This document shows positions 1 through 5,524 of a stretch of DNA of 7,196 bases, in pieces. Source of the DNA: Treponema sp. (GTDB lineage: Bacteria; Spirochaetota; Spirochaetia; Treponematales; Breznakiellaceae); the NCBI GenBank assembly GCA_009780545.1, contig WQZW01000069.1, positions 1 through 7,196 on the forward strand. The letters are read 5' to 3'. Under the pieces are notes generated by a model, which was not told the origin of the DNA, did no database searches, and saw only the letters and a program-made list of their open reading frames with translations. How positions within the stretch are numbered: position 1 is the stretch's first letter; each line of letters begins with the position of its first letter. Both the position numbers and the translations under genes were made by a program.

Positions 1-1
1 C

Positions 2-460
2 TATGTCCGCGAACTCAACCGCAGCCGCCAGGGCGAGGCGATGTACGCCAGCCTCGGCCGGGGCATACGCAGCGCCCTGGACCACCGCAGCGAAGGAGGG
101 GAGGACGAATTTTCCGAACAGCCCCTGCTCTTCGGGGAAGATGCCCCGCCCCGTCCGCAGGAGATTCCCCGCGCCGGCTCCCCAGAATCGGCATCTCCCC
201 ATGAGGAAACGGTCCCGTCGGATTCTTCGGCCGATACGCCGCCGGATTCCTCCGCCGATGTCCCGTCGGAGATTCCCGATGCCCTGCCGATCTCCCTGTT
301 GTCCTCAAAATCCAGGCTGAAGCAGCGGATCGCCGGCCTCGTTGCCGAGGGGCTTTCCGCCGGCGAAATCGCCTCCAAGCTGGACATCGGCATCGCCGAG
401 GTAGAACTTGCCATCAACCTTCTCGACCGGGATTCCTTTCCCAGGGACCGACAGCACTAA
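2..460 (+). CDS. C-terminal part of an acidic-linker protein with a terminal helix-turn-helix (5' partial)
   Basis: The reading frame is open from base 2 and ends in TAA at 458-460, giving 152 visible residues; the true start lies before the window. The first ~30 residues are basic and polar. A long low-complexity linker rich in Pro, Ser, Asp and Glu follows (about residues 45-100), with an imperfect internal repeat, DSSADTPP then DSSADVPS. The last ~45 residues form a compact helical domain. There the stretch EGLSAGEIASKLDIGIAEVE reads as a helix-turn-helix (helix, 'G' turn, recognition helix), resembling the C-terminal HTH of DUF6115/DUF2802-type proteins, which often carry an N-terminal membrane helix and coiled coil. 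That upstream part cannot be seen here. The gene ends 20 bases before the pseudouridine synthase on the same strand, so the two are probably cotranscribed. The function is unknown: the HTH may bind DNA or only mediate protein contacts. Confidence is high for coding, low for family. Confidence 0.75.
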   Translation, partial: YVRELNRSRQGEAMYASLGRGIRSALDHRSEGGEDEFSEQPLLFGEDAPPRPQEIPRAGSPESASPHEETVPSDSSADTPPDSSADVPSEIPDALPISLLSSKSRLKQRIAGLVAEGLSAGEIASKLDIGIAEVELAINLLDRDSFPRDRQH

Positions 461-480
461 CGCCGGTTCGGAACAAGGGG

Positions 481-1224
481 ATGGAAAAAGCGGACGGCCC
501 GCGGATAATCGACGAAAACGGGGATTTTGCCGTCCTGTTCAAGCCGGCCCGGATGCACTGCGCCCCGGTCAAAGGGGGAGAAGGCCGAACCCTGCTGGCC
601 TGGTACGCCCGGAGCTTTCCGCCGGTGCTGGAGCTTGTCGGGAAGAAGGTAGGGGAGGGCGGCCTGCTCCACCGCCTGGACTTCGAGACTTCCGGCCTTG
701 TCCTGGTTGCCAGGAACCGGGCTGCGCTGGACGGGCTTCTTGCCCAGCAATCGCAAGGGGGCTTCGTTAAAGAGTACCGGGCTGTCTGCCGGAATCCGGG
801 CCCCCCGCCCGATTCCTTTCCCCCTTCACCCGGTTTTCCGGGCCGCCCCTTTTCTATTGAAAGTTTTTTCCGTCCTTTCGGCCCCGGCAGGAAGCAGGTA
901 CGCCCGGTGACGGACCTTCCCAAGGGACGGGCCGACGTCGCCGGCGACCGGGGCCGCCCTTACCGAACCGAAATCACGGAAATCGCCGGCCCGGCCGCCG
1001 GGTTTCCCGGCCACTTCCGATGTACGGCAAGGCTCGCTCGGGGCTTCCGCCATCAGGTCCGCTGCCATCTTGCCTGGGTCGGCTGCCCCATCCGGGGCGA
1101 TCCCCTGTACGGCGATCCCTTGACGGACGATCCGGATCAGGAAAACCCGTTCCTTGCCCTGCATGCCGTCGGGCTTTTCTTCGAGGATCCTTCCTCAGGC
1201 CGGTCCCTGGAGTACCTGCTGTAG
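481..1224 (+). CDS. RluA-family RNA pseudouridine synthase
   Basis: This 247-residue enzyme should isomerise specific uridines in rRNA or tRNA to pseudouridine in the cytoplasm. The catalytic motif is intact: HRLDFETSGLVLVAR at residues 64-78, with Asp67 as the nucleophile. An FKP motif at 20-22 matches the early conserved KP strand, FVKEYRA (95-101) is the usual K-x-Y strand, and GFRHQVRCHL followed by GCPIRGDPLYG (188-211) is the canonical active-site and substrate loop. ALHAVGLFFEDPSSG near the C-terminus is also typical. There is no N-terminal S4 domain, so it belongs with the short RluA/TruC-like branch. A Pro/Gly-rich insertion (about 104-160) sits between the central strands. The ATG at 481 follows AAGGGG with almost no spacing, a poor Shine-Dalgarno arrangement, but no better start precedes the conserved strand. 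The target uridine cannot be assigned. A terminator hairpin overlaps its 3' end. Confidence 0.93.
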   Translation: MEKADGPRIIDENGDFAVLFKPARMHCAPVKGGEGRTLLAWYARSFPPVLELVGKKVGEGGLLHRLDFETSGLVLVARNRAALDGLLAQQSQGGFVKEYRAVCRNPGPPPDSFPPSPGFPGRPFSIESFFRPFGPGRKQVRPVTDLPKGRADVAGDRGRPYRTEITEIAGPAAGFPGHFRCTARLARGFRHQVRCHLAWVGCPIRGDPLYGDPLTDDPDQENPFLALHAVGLFFEDPSSGRSLEYLL

Positions 1225-1239
1225 GGACCGGCCGATTTT
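1198..1239 (+). terminator. Intrinsic terminator overlapping the stop codon of the pseudouridine synthase gene
   Basis: A perfect 11-bp inverted repeat has arms GGCCGGTCCCT (1198-1208) and AGGGACCGGCC (1223-1233), separated by 14 bases and followed by GATTTT. The stem is GC-rich and the short T-run lies directly behind it, as expected for a Rho-independent terminator. The TAG stop (1222-1224) lies at the loop/right-arm boundary, so the left arm encodes the last residues of the enzyme. This closes the plus-strand unit 2-1224. Confidence 0.8.
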
Positions 1240-1648
1240 CCGTTAGGATAAACCTTAATCGTCGCTTCCCTTGTCTCCGTATCGCATCGACATGCCGGTA
1301 CGGTGGCAGGGAGCGTCCGCAGGTCGGTGTCGTCAAAAAAGGAACCGTCCCGACAATCTCCCGGACGGCCGGGCCGGAGGGGCTATGCCTAACGCTTCGT
1401 CCGCCCCGGGAAGCGTGTCCCTGCTCTTCCGAGACGAAAAAGTCCCTTGGGGGTTTGCGTTTTTCGGTACAACCATTCAAAGCCGGTGTTCTGCCTTTCC
1501 ACCTCGCCCTTGTCCGTTTTCCAGAAGAAATCGGCATTCACCCTATCATCGTATGACAAATCGGTCCGCATTTGAAGGAAATTTCTCTTGACAACAGTGT
1601 TTTTACATCCCGTGGGGAAGCGTACAGGTTGCCCGTTCCCCGGTTGGA
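1240..1648. other. Intergenic stretch without a recognisable gene
   Basis: About 400 bases between the terminator and the radical SAM remnant. Several frames are open, but none gives a recognisable protein and none has a good ribosome binding site with a supporting start. A small inverted repeat, CCGTCC/GGACGG, lies around 1340-1365. A TTGACA box is present at 1588-1593, but no convincing -10 box follows at 16-18 bases. The stretch may contain the degraded 5' region of the maturase locus, including a possible precursor-peptide gene, but nothing supports that directly. Confidence 0.5.
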
Positions 1649-2529
1649 ATGCCGGGAAGGGACGGCTCGCAGTCGCCCGTCGGGCGGGAGACAGGCCGAT
1701 TCGTGTGGGCACGGGAGGTTGGGTACATTGCCAACGGGGGCAATTTCAAGGATCACGTTACCGACAAATCCGGCGCGGTGTTCCTGAAAACTCTTTTGCG
1801 ACAGCCGCGGCAGTTACGGGAACTGGTTGACGGAATCGCGGCAACCTATAAAAAAGCCGATGTCGGCATTATCGAGCAGGACGCAAAGGATTTTTATGCA
1901 TTGTTGGAAGATGACGGTTTTATCGTTTTCGGGTTTACCTTCACGGAACTCGATTCCAAGGACAGGCGTTTTTCCTATTCCGAGCTTATGCCCGAAACAA
2001 TCCGGCAGGATTTTACCCCGGACATTTTCCGTGCGGACAAGGATACCCAGGATTATATTGCAAATCATTTTAAGAACAATCCCCAGTTGGTGCAGCTTCA
2101 GATCGAGCTTACCAGCCGTTGCAACGAGCGTTGCATACACTGCTCATTCCGCATGAAAACAAGATTAACGATATCGATCCGACGTTTTTTTACGGCGTGC
2201 TTGACCGGCGCCGTGAAATGGGGGTTTTGAGAATCACATTTTCCGGCGTTCAAGTCTCGCTTTACAGTATGAACGCCGAAACCCACGATTCCATCACGAA
2301 GCTCCCTGGTTCTTTTGTCAAAACAAAGGTGGCAATCCTTAAGCTTATCGAACACGATATTCCGCTGCAGATAAGCCGCACGATGGCGCGCTATGATCAC
2401 ACCACCGGCAATTTTGATAACCGTTTTTCCATTGACGAGGTTGGAAAAGTTATTGTCGATATCAAGCACGATCCGGATTACGAGGAACGACTCATCGAGG
2501 CGGATTTTGCCGAGGCGGACTTTGTAAAC
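1649..2529 (+). pseudogene. Remnant of a radical SAM peptide maturase (RiPP type): frameshifted, internally deleted, 3'-truncated
   Basis: Such enzymes use a [4Fe-4S] cluster and S-adenosylmethionine to cross-link or otherwise modify a ribosomally made peptide. The first part (frame 2) carries VGYIANGGNFKDHVTD and a following segment to about base 1940, which looks like a PqqD-type peptide-recognition domain. Next comes LQIELTSRCNERCIHC, a CX3CX2C cluster motif at 2120-2143. Directly after the third Cys the frame breaks: the expected continuation IPHENKINDIDPTFFYGVL is in frame 1, consistent with loss of one base near 2144. Frame 1 runs MGVLRITFSG, then jumps straight to VQVSLYSMNAETHDSITKLPGSF without the GGEP motif and the strands after it (junction near 2247). 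A second jump joins PLQIS to MARYDHTTGNFDNR (near 2375). Recognisable sequence ends at EADFAEADF (about 2526), where a C-terminal SPASM domain would be expected; the frame then wanders to a TAG at 2614. The base composition is more AT-rich than the flanking genes. The true start is unclear. From memory it resembles maturases of gut Firmicutes and Fibrobacter, including the fibrorumin type, but I cannot verify this. Confidence 0.82.
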
Positions 2530-2554
2530 AAAATCATTTTATACTCCTTTAAGT

Positions 2555-2600
2555 TAGTTTATTGTACATGGAATTGCATAATTCCTTGTACAATAAACTA
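2555..2600. repeat. AT-rich palindrome 1 (21-nt arms, 4-nt loop)
   Basis: The left arm 2555-2575 starts TAGTTTATTGTACA and the right arm 2580-2600 ends TGTACAATAAACTA. They are reverse complements over 21 nt with one mismatch (a T-T opposition at 2569/2586), around the loop GCAT at 2576-2579. It lies 25-30 bases after the last recognisable codon of the broken maturase and is far more AT-rich than the genes around. No T-run follows, so it is not a standard terminator. It could be the end of a small transposable element (IS200/IS605-type ends carry such hairpins) or a binding site. Confidence 0.85.
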
Positions 2601-2604
2601 TTAC

Positions 2605-2652
2605 AATCGGAAATAGTCAATTGATTAGGTCAATTGACTATAGTATCCGATT
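2605..2652. repeat. AT-rich palindrome 2, two-tier stem, followed by a T-run
   Basis: The inner arms TAGTCAATTGA (2614-2624) and TCAATTGACTA (2630-2640) are perfectly complementary around the loop TTAGG; an A-T pair at 2613/2641 extends the stem to 12 bp. The outer arms AATCGGA (2605-2611) and TCCGATT (2646-2652) close the same hairpin across a small internal loop. The stem runs into TTTTT at 2651-2655, so on the plus strand it could terminate transcription. It begins only four bases after palindrome 1, which suggests that the two form one element. Confidence 0.8.
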
Positions 2653-2872
2653 TTTCCATTACGCATTTTTTCAAAACAAGTATTCCGACAGCAATGTTAA
2701 TTCTCCGATTTCATTGCGGGAACGGTACGCCGAAGATGCGGCCGAACGGGAAACGCCGGAAAGCGAATTTATGCCGGACGGTTCGGATAAAAGGGAAAGT
2801 CTCGGAAACCGCGGCTCTTGTGCGGGGAACGCAATCGTACCGTAAAGCGGAAATTCCGTTTGGGGACGGGCC
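2653..2872. other. Non-coding spacer between the palindromes and the methyltransferase gene
   Basis: The base composition shifts from AT-rich back to GC-rich around 2720. Two overlapping short frames are open, but neither gives a recognisable protein or has a good ribosome binding site. A short CGGAA/TTCCG inversion at about 2848-2858 is too tight to be a convincing terminator for either strand. Confidence 0.4.
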
Positions 2873-4048
2873 CTAATTCCTTACGAACAGGGCCAGGCTT
2901 TCGATGTGGGCGGTCTGCGGGTAGAAATCGTACAGGCGGAGTTCGGCCATCCGATACGAGCGGCTGAGGATTTTGCCGTCCCTGGCCAGCGAGGAAGGGT
3001 CGCAGGAAACGTAGGCGAAGACCTCCGGGCCGCTTTCGGCCAATCGGTCGGCGAGGTTCCCCAGCCCCTGCCTGGGCGGGTCGGCGAGGATCAGGCCGTA
3101 GTCGGCAAGCCGGTTCGTCTTTGCCCAGATTTCGGCCCGCTTCGGCCAAAAATTGACGGTCTTGAATGCGGCAAGGTTCTCCCGGGCAAGCGCGAGGGAG
3201 GTCCTGTTTTCCTCGACCAGGTCCAGGGCCGGAAAAAATTCCCCCAGGAATGCGGTGAAGGTGCCCACCCCGCAGTACAGGTCGGCCATCGGCCGGTTCC
3301 GCGGCCGTTCCCCGAGCTTGACGACGATTTCCCGCAGGTCGGCGACAAGCCGCTCCAGCATTGCCCCGTTGCTCTGGAAGAAAACTCCCGCATCCAGGAC
3401 GACGGCCTTTCCTGCCAGCTCGGTTTTTCCCCTGGAAGGCCCGCTTTCGCTCAAAAGTAGGTTTCCCCGTGAATATACGGTGATCCGGTCCTTCTCCGGC
3501 GAGAGAAGCAGCCGCTTTGCCTCCTCGGGATCGGAGGAAAGCAGTTTCCGTATGCCGGGATCCGCTATCGGGCAGTCCGAAATGGGAACGATTTTGTCCG
3601 ATTTCCGCCCCTTGAGTCCGCAAAACGCATCCGGCAGGTCCTTTTCAAAATGCCTGATGGCATGAAACTGCATGCGGTTCCGGTATTCCCAGGGTTGGCT
3701 TGGAATAAACTCCGGTTCCGGAGACTCAAAACCGCCGATTCGGGCAATCGCATCCTTGAGAATAACCGTTTTTGCCTTCATCTGGGCGGGATAGGCCATA
3801 TATTGGAAGTCGCAGCCCCCGCAAGTCCCGAAAAAAGGGCATTCCGGCCGAATTCGCTCCGGTGACGGCCGCAGCACCTCAAGAAGTTCGCCTCGGGCCG
3901 TGGCCTTTTCGCCCTCCTTGATGCGGCAGAGGACGAGTTCCCCGGGCATGCATCCTTCCACAAAGATGCCCCTTCCGCCAAACCTGGCGATGCCCGCCCC
4001 TCCCGAGGCGACGGCCATGATGTCGAGCTCCAGCAATGCGTCGGTCAT
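2873..4048 (-). CDS. TrmA/RlmD-type RNA (uracil-C5)-methyltransferase with TRAM domain and Fe-S cluster
   Basis: The enzyme transfers a methyl group from S-adenosylmethionine to C5 of a specific uridine in 23S rRNA (RlmD or RlmC type) or in the tRNA T-loop (TrmA type). Numbered from the ATG at 4048 (391 residues): a TRAM RNA-binding domain at about 5-60 (SGGAGIARFGGRGIFVEG); cluster ligands Cys70, Cys76 and Cys79 in CPFFGTCGGCDFQ plus Cys159 in ISDCP; FFQSN at about 223-227; the SAM-binding strand DLYCGVGTFT at about 256-265; DPPRQGLG at about 323-330; the nucleophile Cys349 in YVSCDPSSLARD; and the general base Glu383 in HIESLALF. The Fe-S motif favours an RlmD/RlmCD-like enzyme over TrmA, but the target is not proven. 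The frame stays open to an ATG at 4153, yet the extra 35 residues look non-coding and lie before the TRAM domain. An ATG at 4018 has the better Shine-Dalgarno (GGAG, 9 bases upstream), and a TATACT box lies at 4055-4060, so 4018 is a real alternative. Confidence 0.92.
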   Translation of the reverse strand: MTDALLELDIMAVASGGAGIARFGGRGIFVEGCMPGELVLCRIKEGEKATARGELLEVLRPSPERIRPECPFFGTCGGCDFQYMAYPAQMKAKTVILKDAIARIGGFESPEPEFIPSQPWEYRNRMQFHAIRHFEKDLPDAFCGLKGRKSDKIVPISDCPIADPGIRKLLSSDPEEAKRLLLSPEKDRITVYSRGNLLLSESGPSRGKTELAGKAVVLDAGVFFQSNGAMLERLVADLREIVVKLGERPRNRPMADLYCGVGTFTAFLGEFFPALDLVEENRTSLALARENLAAFKTVNFWPKRAEIWAKTNRLADYGLILADPPRQGLGNLADRLAESGPEVFAYVSCDPSSLARDGKILSRSYRMAELRLYDFYPQTAHIESLALFVRN

Positions 4049-4146
4049 GGGACCAGTATAGTGTTTTTCGGTGGGCGTTTCTGCCGGCGGCGGTTCGTCG
4101 GGGCTTCTTCGGGCATCGTTCCGGATTAAGGACGCTCGAAACATAC

Positions 4147-4175
4147 TTGACAAATATCCGGGATTCCTGCATATT
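4147..4175 (+). promoter_or_regulatory. Sigma-70-type promoter for tRNA-Phe
   Basis: A perfect -35 box TTGACA (4147-4152) is followed after 17 bases by CATATT (4170-4175), which matches TATAAT at four of six positions. The predicted start is about 4182, some 30 bases before the tRNA, so a short 5' leader would be removed by RNase P. It lies divergent to the methyltransferase gene. Confidence 0.65.
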
Positions 4176-4187
4176 CATAACTGTAGT

Positions 4188-4205
4188 GCCGATATCGGTA
4201 TCGGC
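4188..4205 (+). repeat. Small hairpin in the tRNA-Phe 5' leader
   Basis: GCCGATA (4188-4194) and TATCGGC (4199-4205) form a perfect 7-bp stem around TCGG, ending five bases before the mature tRNA. It should lie within the primary transcript if the promoter at 4147-4175 is used. Its role is unknown; it could influence leader processing. Confidence 0.6.
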
Positions 4206-4210
4206 TTCGA

Positions 4211-4283
4211 GCCACCTTAGCTCAGTTGGTAGAGCAGCAGACTGAAAATCTGCGTGTCTGGAGTTCGATTCTCCGAGGTGGCA
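4211..4283 (+). tRNA. tRNA-Phe (anticodon GAA)
   Basis: A full cloverleaf can be folded. The acceptor stem is GCCACCT/AGGTGGC, the D arm is GCTC...GAGC with AGTTGGTAGA between, and the anticodon stem is GCAGA/TCTGC with loop CTGAAAA, whose positions 34-36 read GAA. The variable loop is five bases, and the T arm is TGGAG/CTCCG with loop TTCGATT. The discriminator base is A73, as expected for Phe. The 3' CCA is not encoded, so it must be added by CCA nucleotidyltransferase. No second copy of its 3' end is visible nearby, so there is no sign of an integrated element bounded by an att duplication. Confidence 0.97.
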
Positions 4284-4332
4284 TACTTAATTTATTGCAA
4301 GGCAATGAATTGTCGTAATTTGTGAAGGGCGG

Positions 4333-4487
4333 GATGTGATGAGGGAACCTGACGCCGAGGAGCGGCAGGATCATCGCAAGGACGGCGGTCGGGAACTTTC
4401 GGCTAAACGTCCGTACCGCTTCAGAGAACGGTTAAGTCCACAAACGGTAGCCGGAAGCTCGTGAACGAGGAACCCCGGGTCGGCATC
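4333..4487 (+). ncRNA. Structured RNA resembling HEARO / IscB omega-RNA, stand-alone
   Basis: This stretch has no credible gene but a dense set of helices: CCT+GCCG (4348-4357) with CGGC+AGG (4363-4369); GGACG (4380-4384) with CGTCC (4408-4412) enclosing GTCG (4388-4391) with CGGC (4400-4403); ACCG (4415-4418) with CGGT (4429-4432), in competition with TACCG (4414-4418) pairing with CGGTA (4445-4449); CTCG-TGAA-CGAG (4458-4469); GCCG (4450-4453) with CGGC (4481-4484); and GATG near 4333-4341 with CATC (4484-4487). Unpaired blocks such as GGGAACTTTCGGCTAAA, AACGGTTAAGTCCA and GAGGAACCCC match my memory of the HEARO consensus (HNH endonuclease-associated RNA and ORF). In IscB systems this RNA guides the nuclease, and its guide lies 5' of the scaffold. 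No iscB or other transposon gene is in the window. It starts about 50 bases after tRNA-Phe. The structure is seen directly; the family name rests on recall and needs a covariance-model search. Confidence 0.6.
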
Positions 4488-4545
4488 TTTTGAAAATTTC
4501 GGAGATAGCCCTATTTTCCACAGGAGCGAGATTGTGGCCGGGGCC

Positions 4546-5208
4546 CTAAAATAAATTGATGCCGACGGACAGATAAGGGCTTGCGCCGAGCATTAAGAAG
4601 TCCCGCTCCCATCCGGAAAAGCTATCAATCCGCTTCATACCGGTATATACGTCCAATGAAGTGTACCTCGCAAGATCAAACGTAAACGTACTCCCCAATT
4701 TGACAAAAAATCTGTCCGTGAGGTCGGCCTTGAAACCCGCGTCCACACCCATGCCGATATTAAATGACATCTCGTTATAAGATGTATTCCCAAGACCGGG
4801 ATAAAAAGCCGATGTCATTAAATAATTGACACCGATGCCGAAGTATGTCTTCATGAAATTCGTGAAGTTAGATTTGAACGCAATTCCCGTAATCAATCCC
4901 GTTTGGAAATTTGTCGCATAGTCGTCGAAGTTAATGGCCGAAAGACCGTTACTGTCATGCATCCAGCCTTTGTTTTGGAGCAGGAACGAAGCATGGGTAA
5001 ACATTCCAACATTGCCTGCAAAAAAATTATGGGAAGATAAATTTACCCCCCGTGACTCCGTATACGTATCTATGACGGCCCCGTTATCCACGTACGTACC
5101 CATAAAAAACGCCTGCTGATAACCTGACGAAAACCATTTCTCCTCCGCCGCAAACGCAAAGGACGATACTACGAGGATAAACGCAAAGAACATAGCCGAT
5201 TTTTTCAT
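4546..5208 (-). CDS. Secreted outer-membrane beta-barrel protein
   Basis: This 220-residue protein starts with a clear signal peptide: Lys2-Lys3, a hydrophobic core at residues 5-17, and Ala18-Phe-Ala20 before AEEK, so signal peptidase I should cut after residue 20. The mature part alternates polar and aromatic/hydrophobic residues in short strands broken by Gly/Asn/Asp turns, such as TYFGIGVNYLMTSAF and FVKLGSTFTFDLARY. It ends in SVGINLF, a C-terminal Phe strand of the kind recognised by the BAM machinery. About 200 residues would suit an 8- to 10-stranded barrel. No specific family is recognised, and porin, adhesin or structural roles are equally possible. The start is well fixed: AAGAGGTGA (complement of 5212-5220) lies just before the ATG at 5208, with a promoter directly upstream. 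The composition is more AT-rich than the enzyme genes around. It stands alone as a one-gene unit facing tRNA-Phe and the HEARO-like RNA. Confidence 0.85.
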   Translation of the reverse strand: MKKSAMFFAFILVVSSFAFAAEEKWFSSGYQQAFFMGTYVDNGAVIDTYTESRGVNLSSHNFFAGNVGMFTHASFLLQNKGWMHDSNGLSAINFDDYATNFQTGLITGIAFKSNFTNFMKTYFGIGVNYLMTSAFYPGLGNTSYNEMSFNIGMGVDAGFKADLTDRFFVKLGSTFTFDLARYTSLDVYTGMKRIDSFSGWERDFLMLGASPYLSVGINLF

Positions 5209-5226
5209 AGCTCACCTCTTCCAAAG

Positions 5227-5255
5227 AGTATCGTTGATGAATCTCCGCCTGTCAA
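5227..5255 (-). promoter_or_regulatory. Sigma-70 promoter of the outer-membrane protein gene
   Basis: On the minus strand TTGACA (complement of 5250-5255) is followed after exactly 17 bases by GATACT (complement of 5227-5232), four of six matches to TATAAT. An A/T-rich tract about 20-30 bases upstream (AAAAATTTAT, around 5280-5289) could act as an UP element. The predicted start near 5220 leaves a leader of only about 12 bases, just enough to hold the Shine-Dalgarno AGAGGTGA. Confidence 0.75.
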
Positions 5256-5390
5256 GTCTCTAGGCACCCTTCGGAGATAAATTTTTCCCAAAGTTAGGGG
5301 AACCGGAAGCCCGAATCCCCTTTCCCAAGCCGAAGCCCGGGGACGGAAGATCAATCGGGGTTCCCTGTTTGAAGCTTTCCGTGTCAAGCA

Positions 5391-5524
5391 GTGCGTTTAC
5401 TCGGCGGCGCACGCTGTCCCGGGTAAACCCGGGACGCATTTGTCGGAGGGTATGGCACGTTTTTTGGTGCTACGCCGTGGCGCGATTACTCAATTCACAC
5501 GCTGCGCGTGCGTTTACTCGGCGG
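5391..5524. repeat. 17-bp direct repeat pair bracketing palindromic DNA at the 3' end of the aminomutase gene
   Basis: GTGCGTTTACTCGGCGG occurs at 5391-5407 and again, identically, at 5508-5524 (offset 117 bp). The flanking bases differ on both sides, so the match is exactly 17 bp. The right copy contains the TAA stop and the last two codons of the aminomutase gene, read on the minus strand. The DNA between holds a strong palindrome (5416-5435) and a smaller hairpin, CACGC-TGC-GCGTG (5498-5510). This could be a target duplication around a small inserted element, or a local duplication of the gene end. Confidence 0.8.
5416..5435. repeat. GC-rich hairpin between the direct repeats
   Basis: GTCCCGGG and CCCGGGAC form a perfect 8-bp stem around TAAA. 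It lies about 80 bases downstream of the aminomutase stop, so it may act as a transcription barrier for that gene, but no T-run follows on the minus strand and only a weak ATTT follows on the plus strand. It may equally be the core of a small repeat element. Confidence 0.7.

Noticed and set aside
200..285. Repeated DSSAD-type codons considered as a tandem DNA repeat
   Set aside because: The two units differ at the DNA level and are explained as an acidic low-complexity linker in the protein.
1588..1616. TTGACA considered as the -35 box of a promoter for the maturase
   Set aside because: At 16-18 bases downstream the sequence is CGTGGG-like, with no usable -10 box.
1588..1830. TTG-started 80-residue frame considered as a RiPP precursor peptide upstream of the maturase
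   Set aside because: An AGGAAA precedes it, but the frame overlaps the start of the maturase remnant, is Arg/Gly-rich throughout and has no leader/core organisation. It is most likely a shadow.
2769..3623. 284-residue minus-strand frame inside the methyltransferase gene
   Set aside because: It is a Pro/Gly/Arg-rich shadow of the methyltransferase in another frame, with no recognisable motif. The methyltransferase frame carries every conserved residue.
4103..4153. Upstream ATG (4153) as start of the methyltransferase
   Set aside because: The added 35 residues precede the TRAM domain, are Pro/Arg-rich, lack a ribosome binding site and overlap the tRNA promoter.
4339..4464. Short plus-strand frame beginning MREPDAEERQ across the structured segment after tRNA-Phe
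   Set aside because: It has no ribosome binding site, and the dense complementary helices explain the sequence better as RNA. A second overlapping frame, ending near 4493, also stays open, as expected for GC-rich non-coding DNA.
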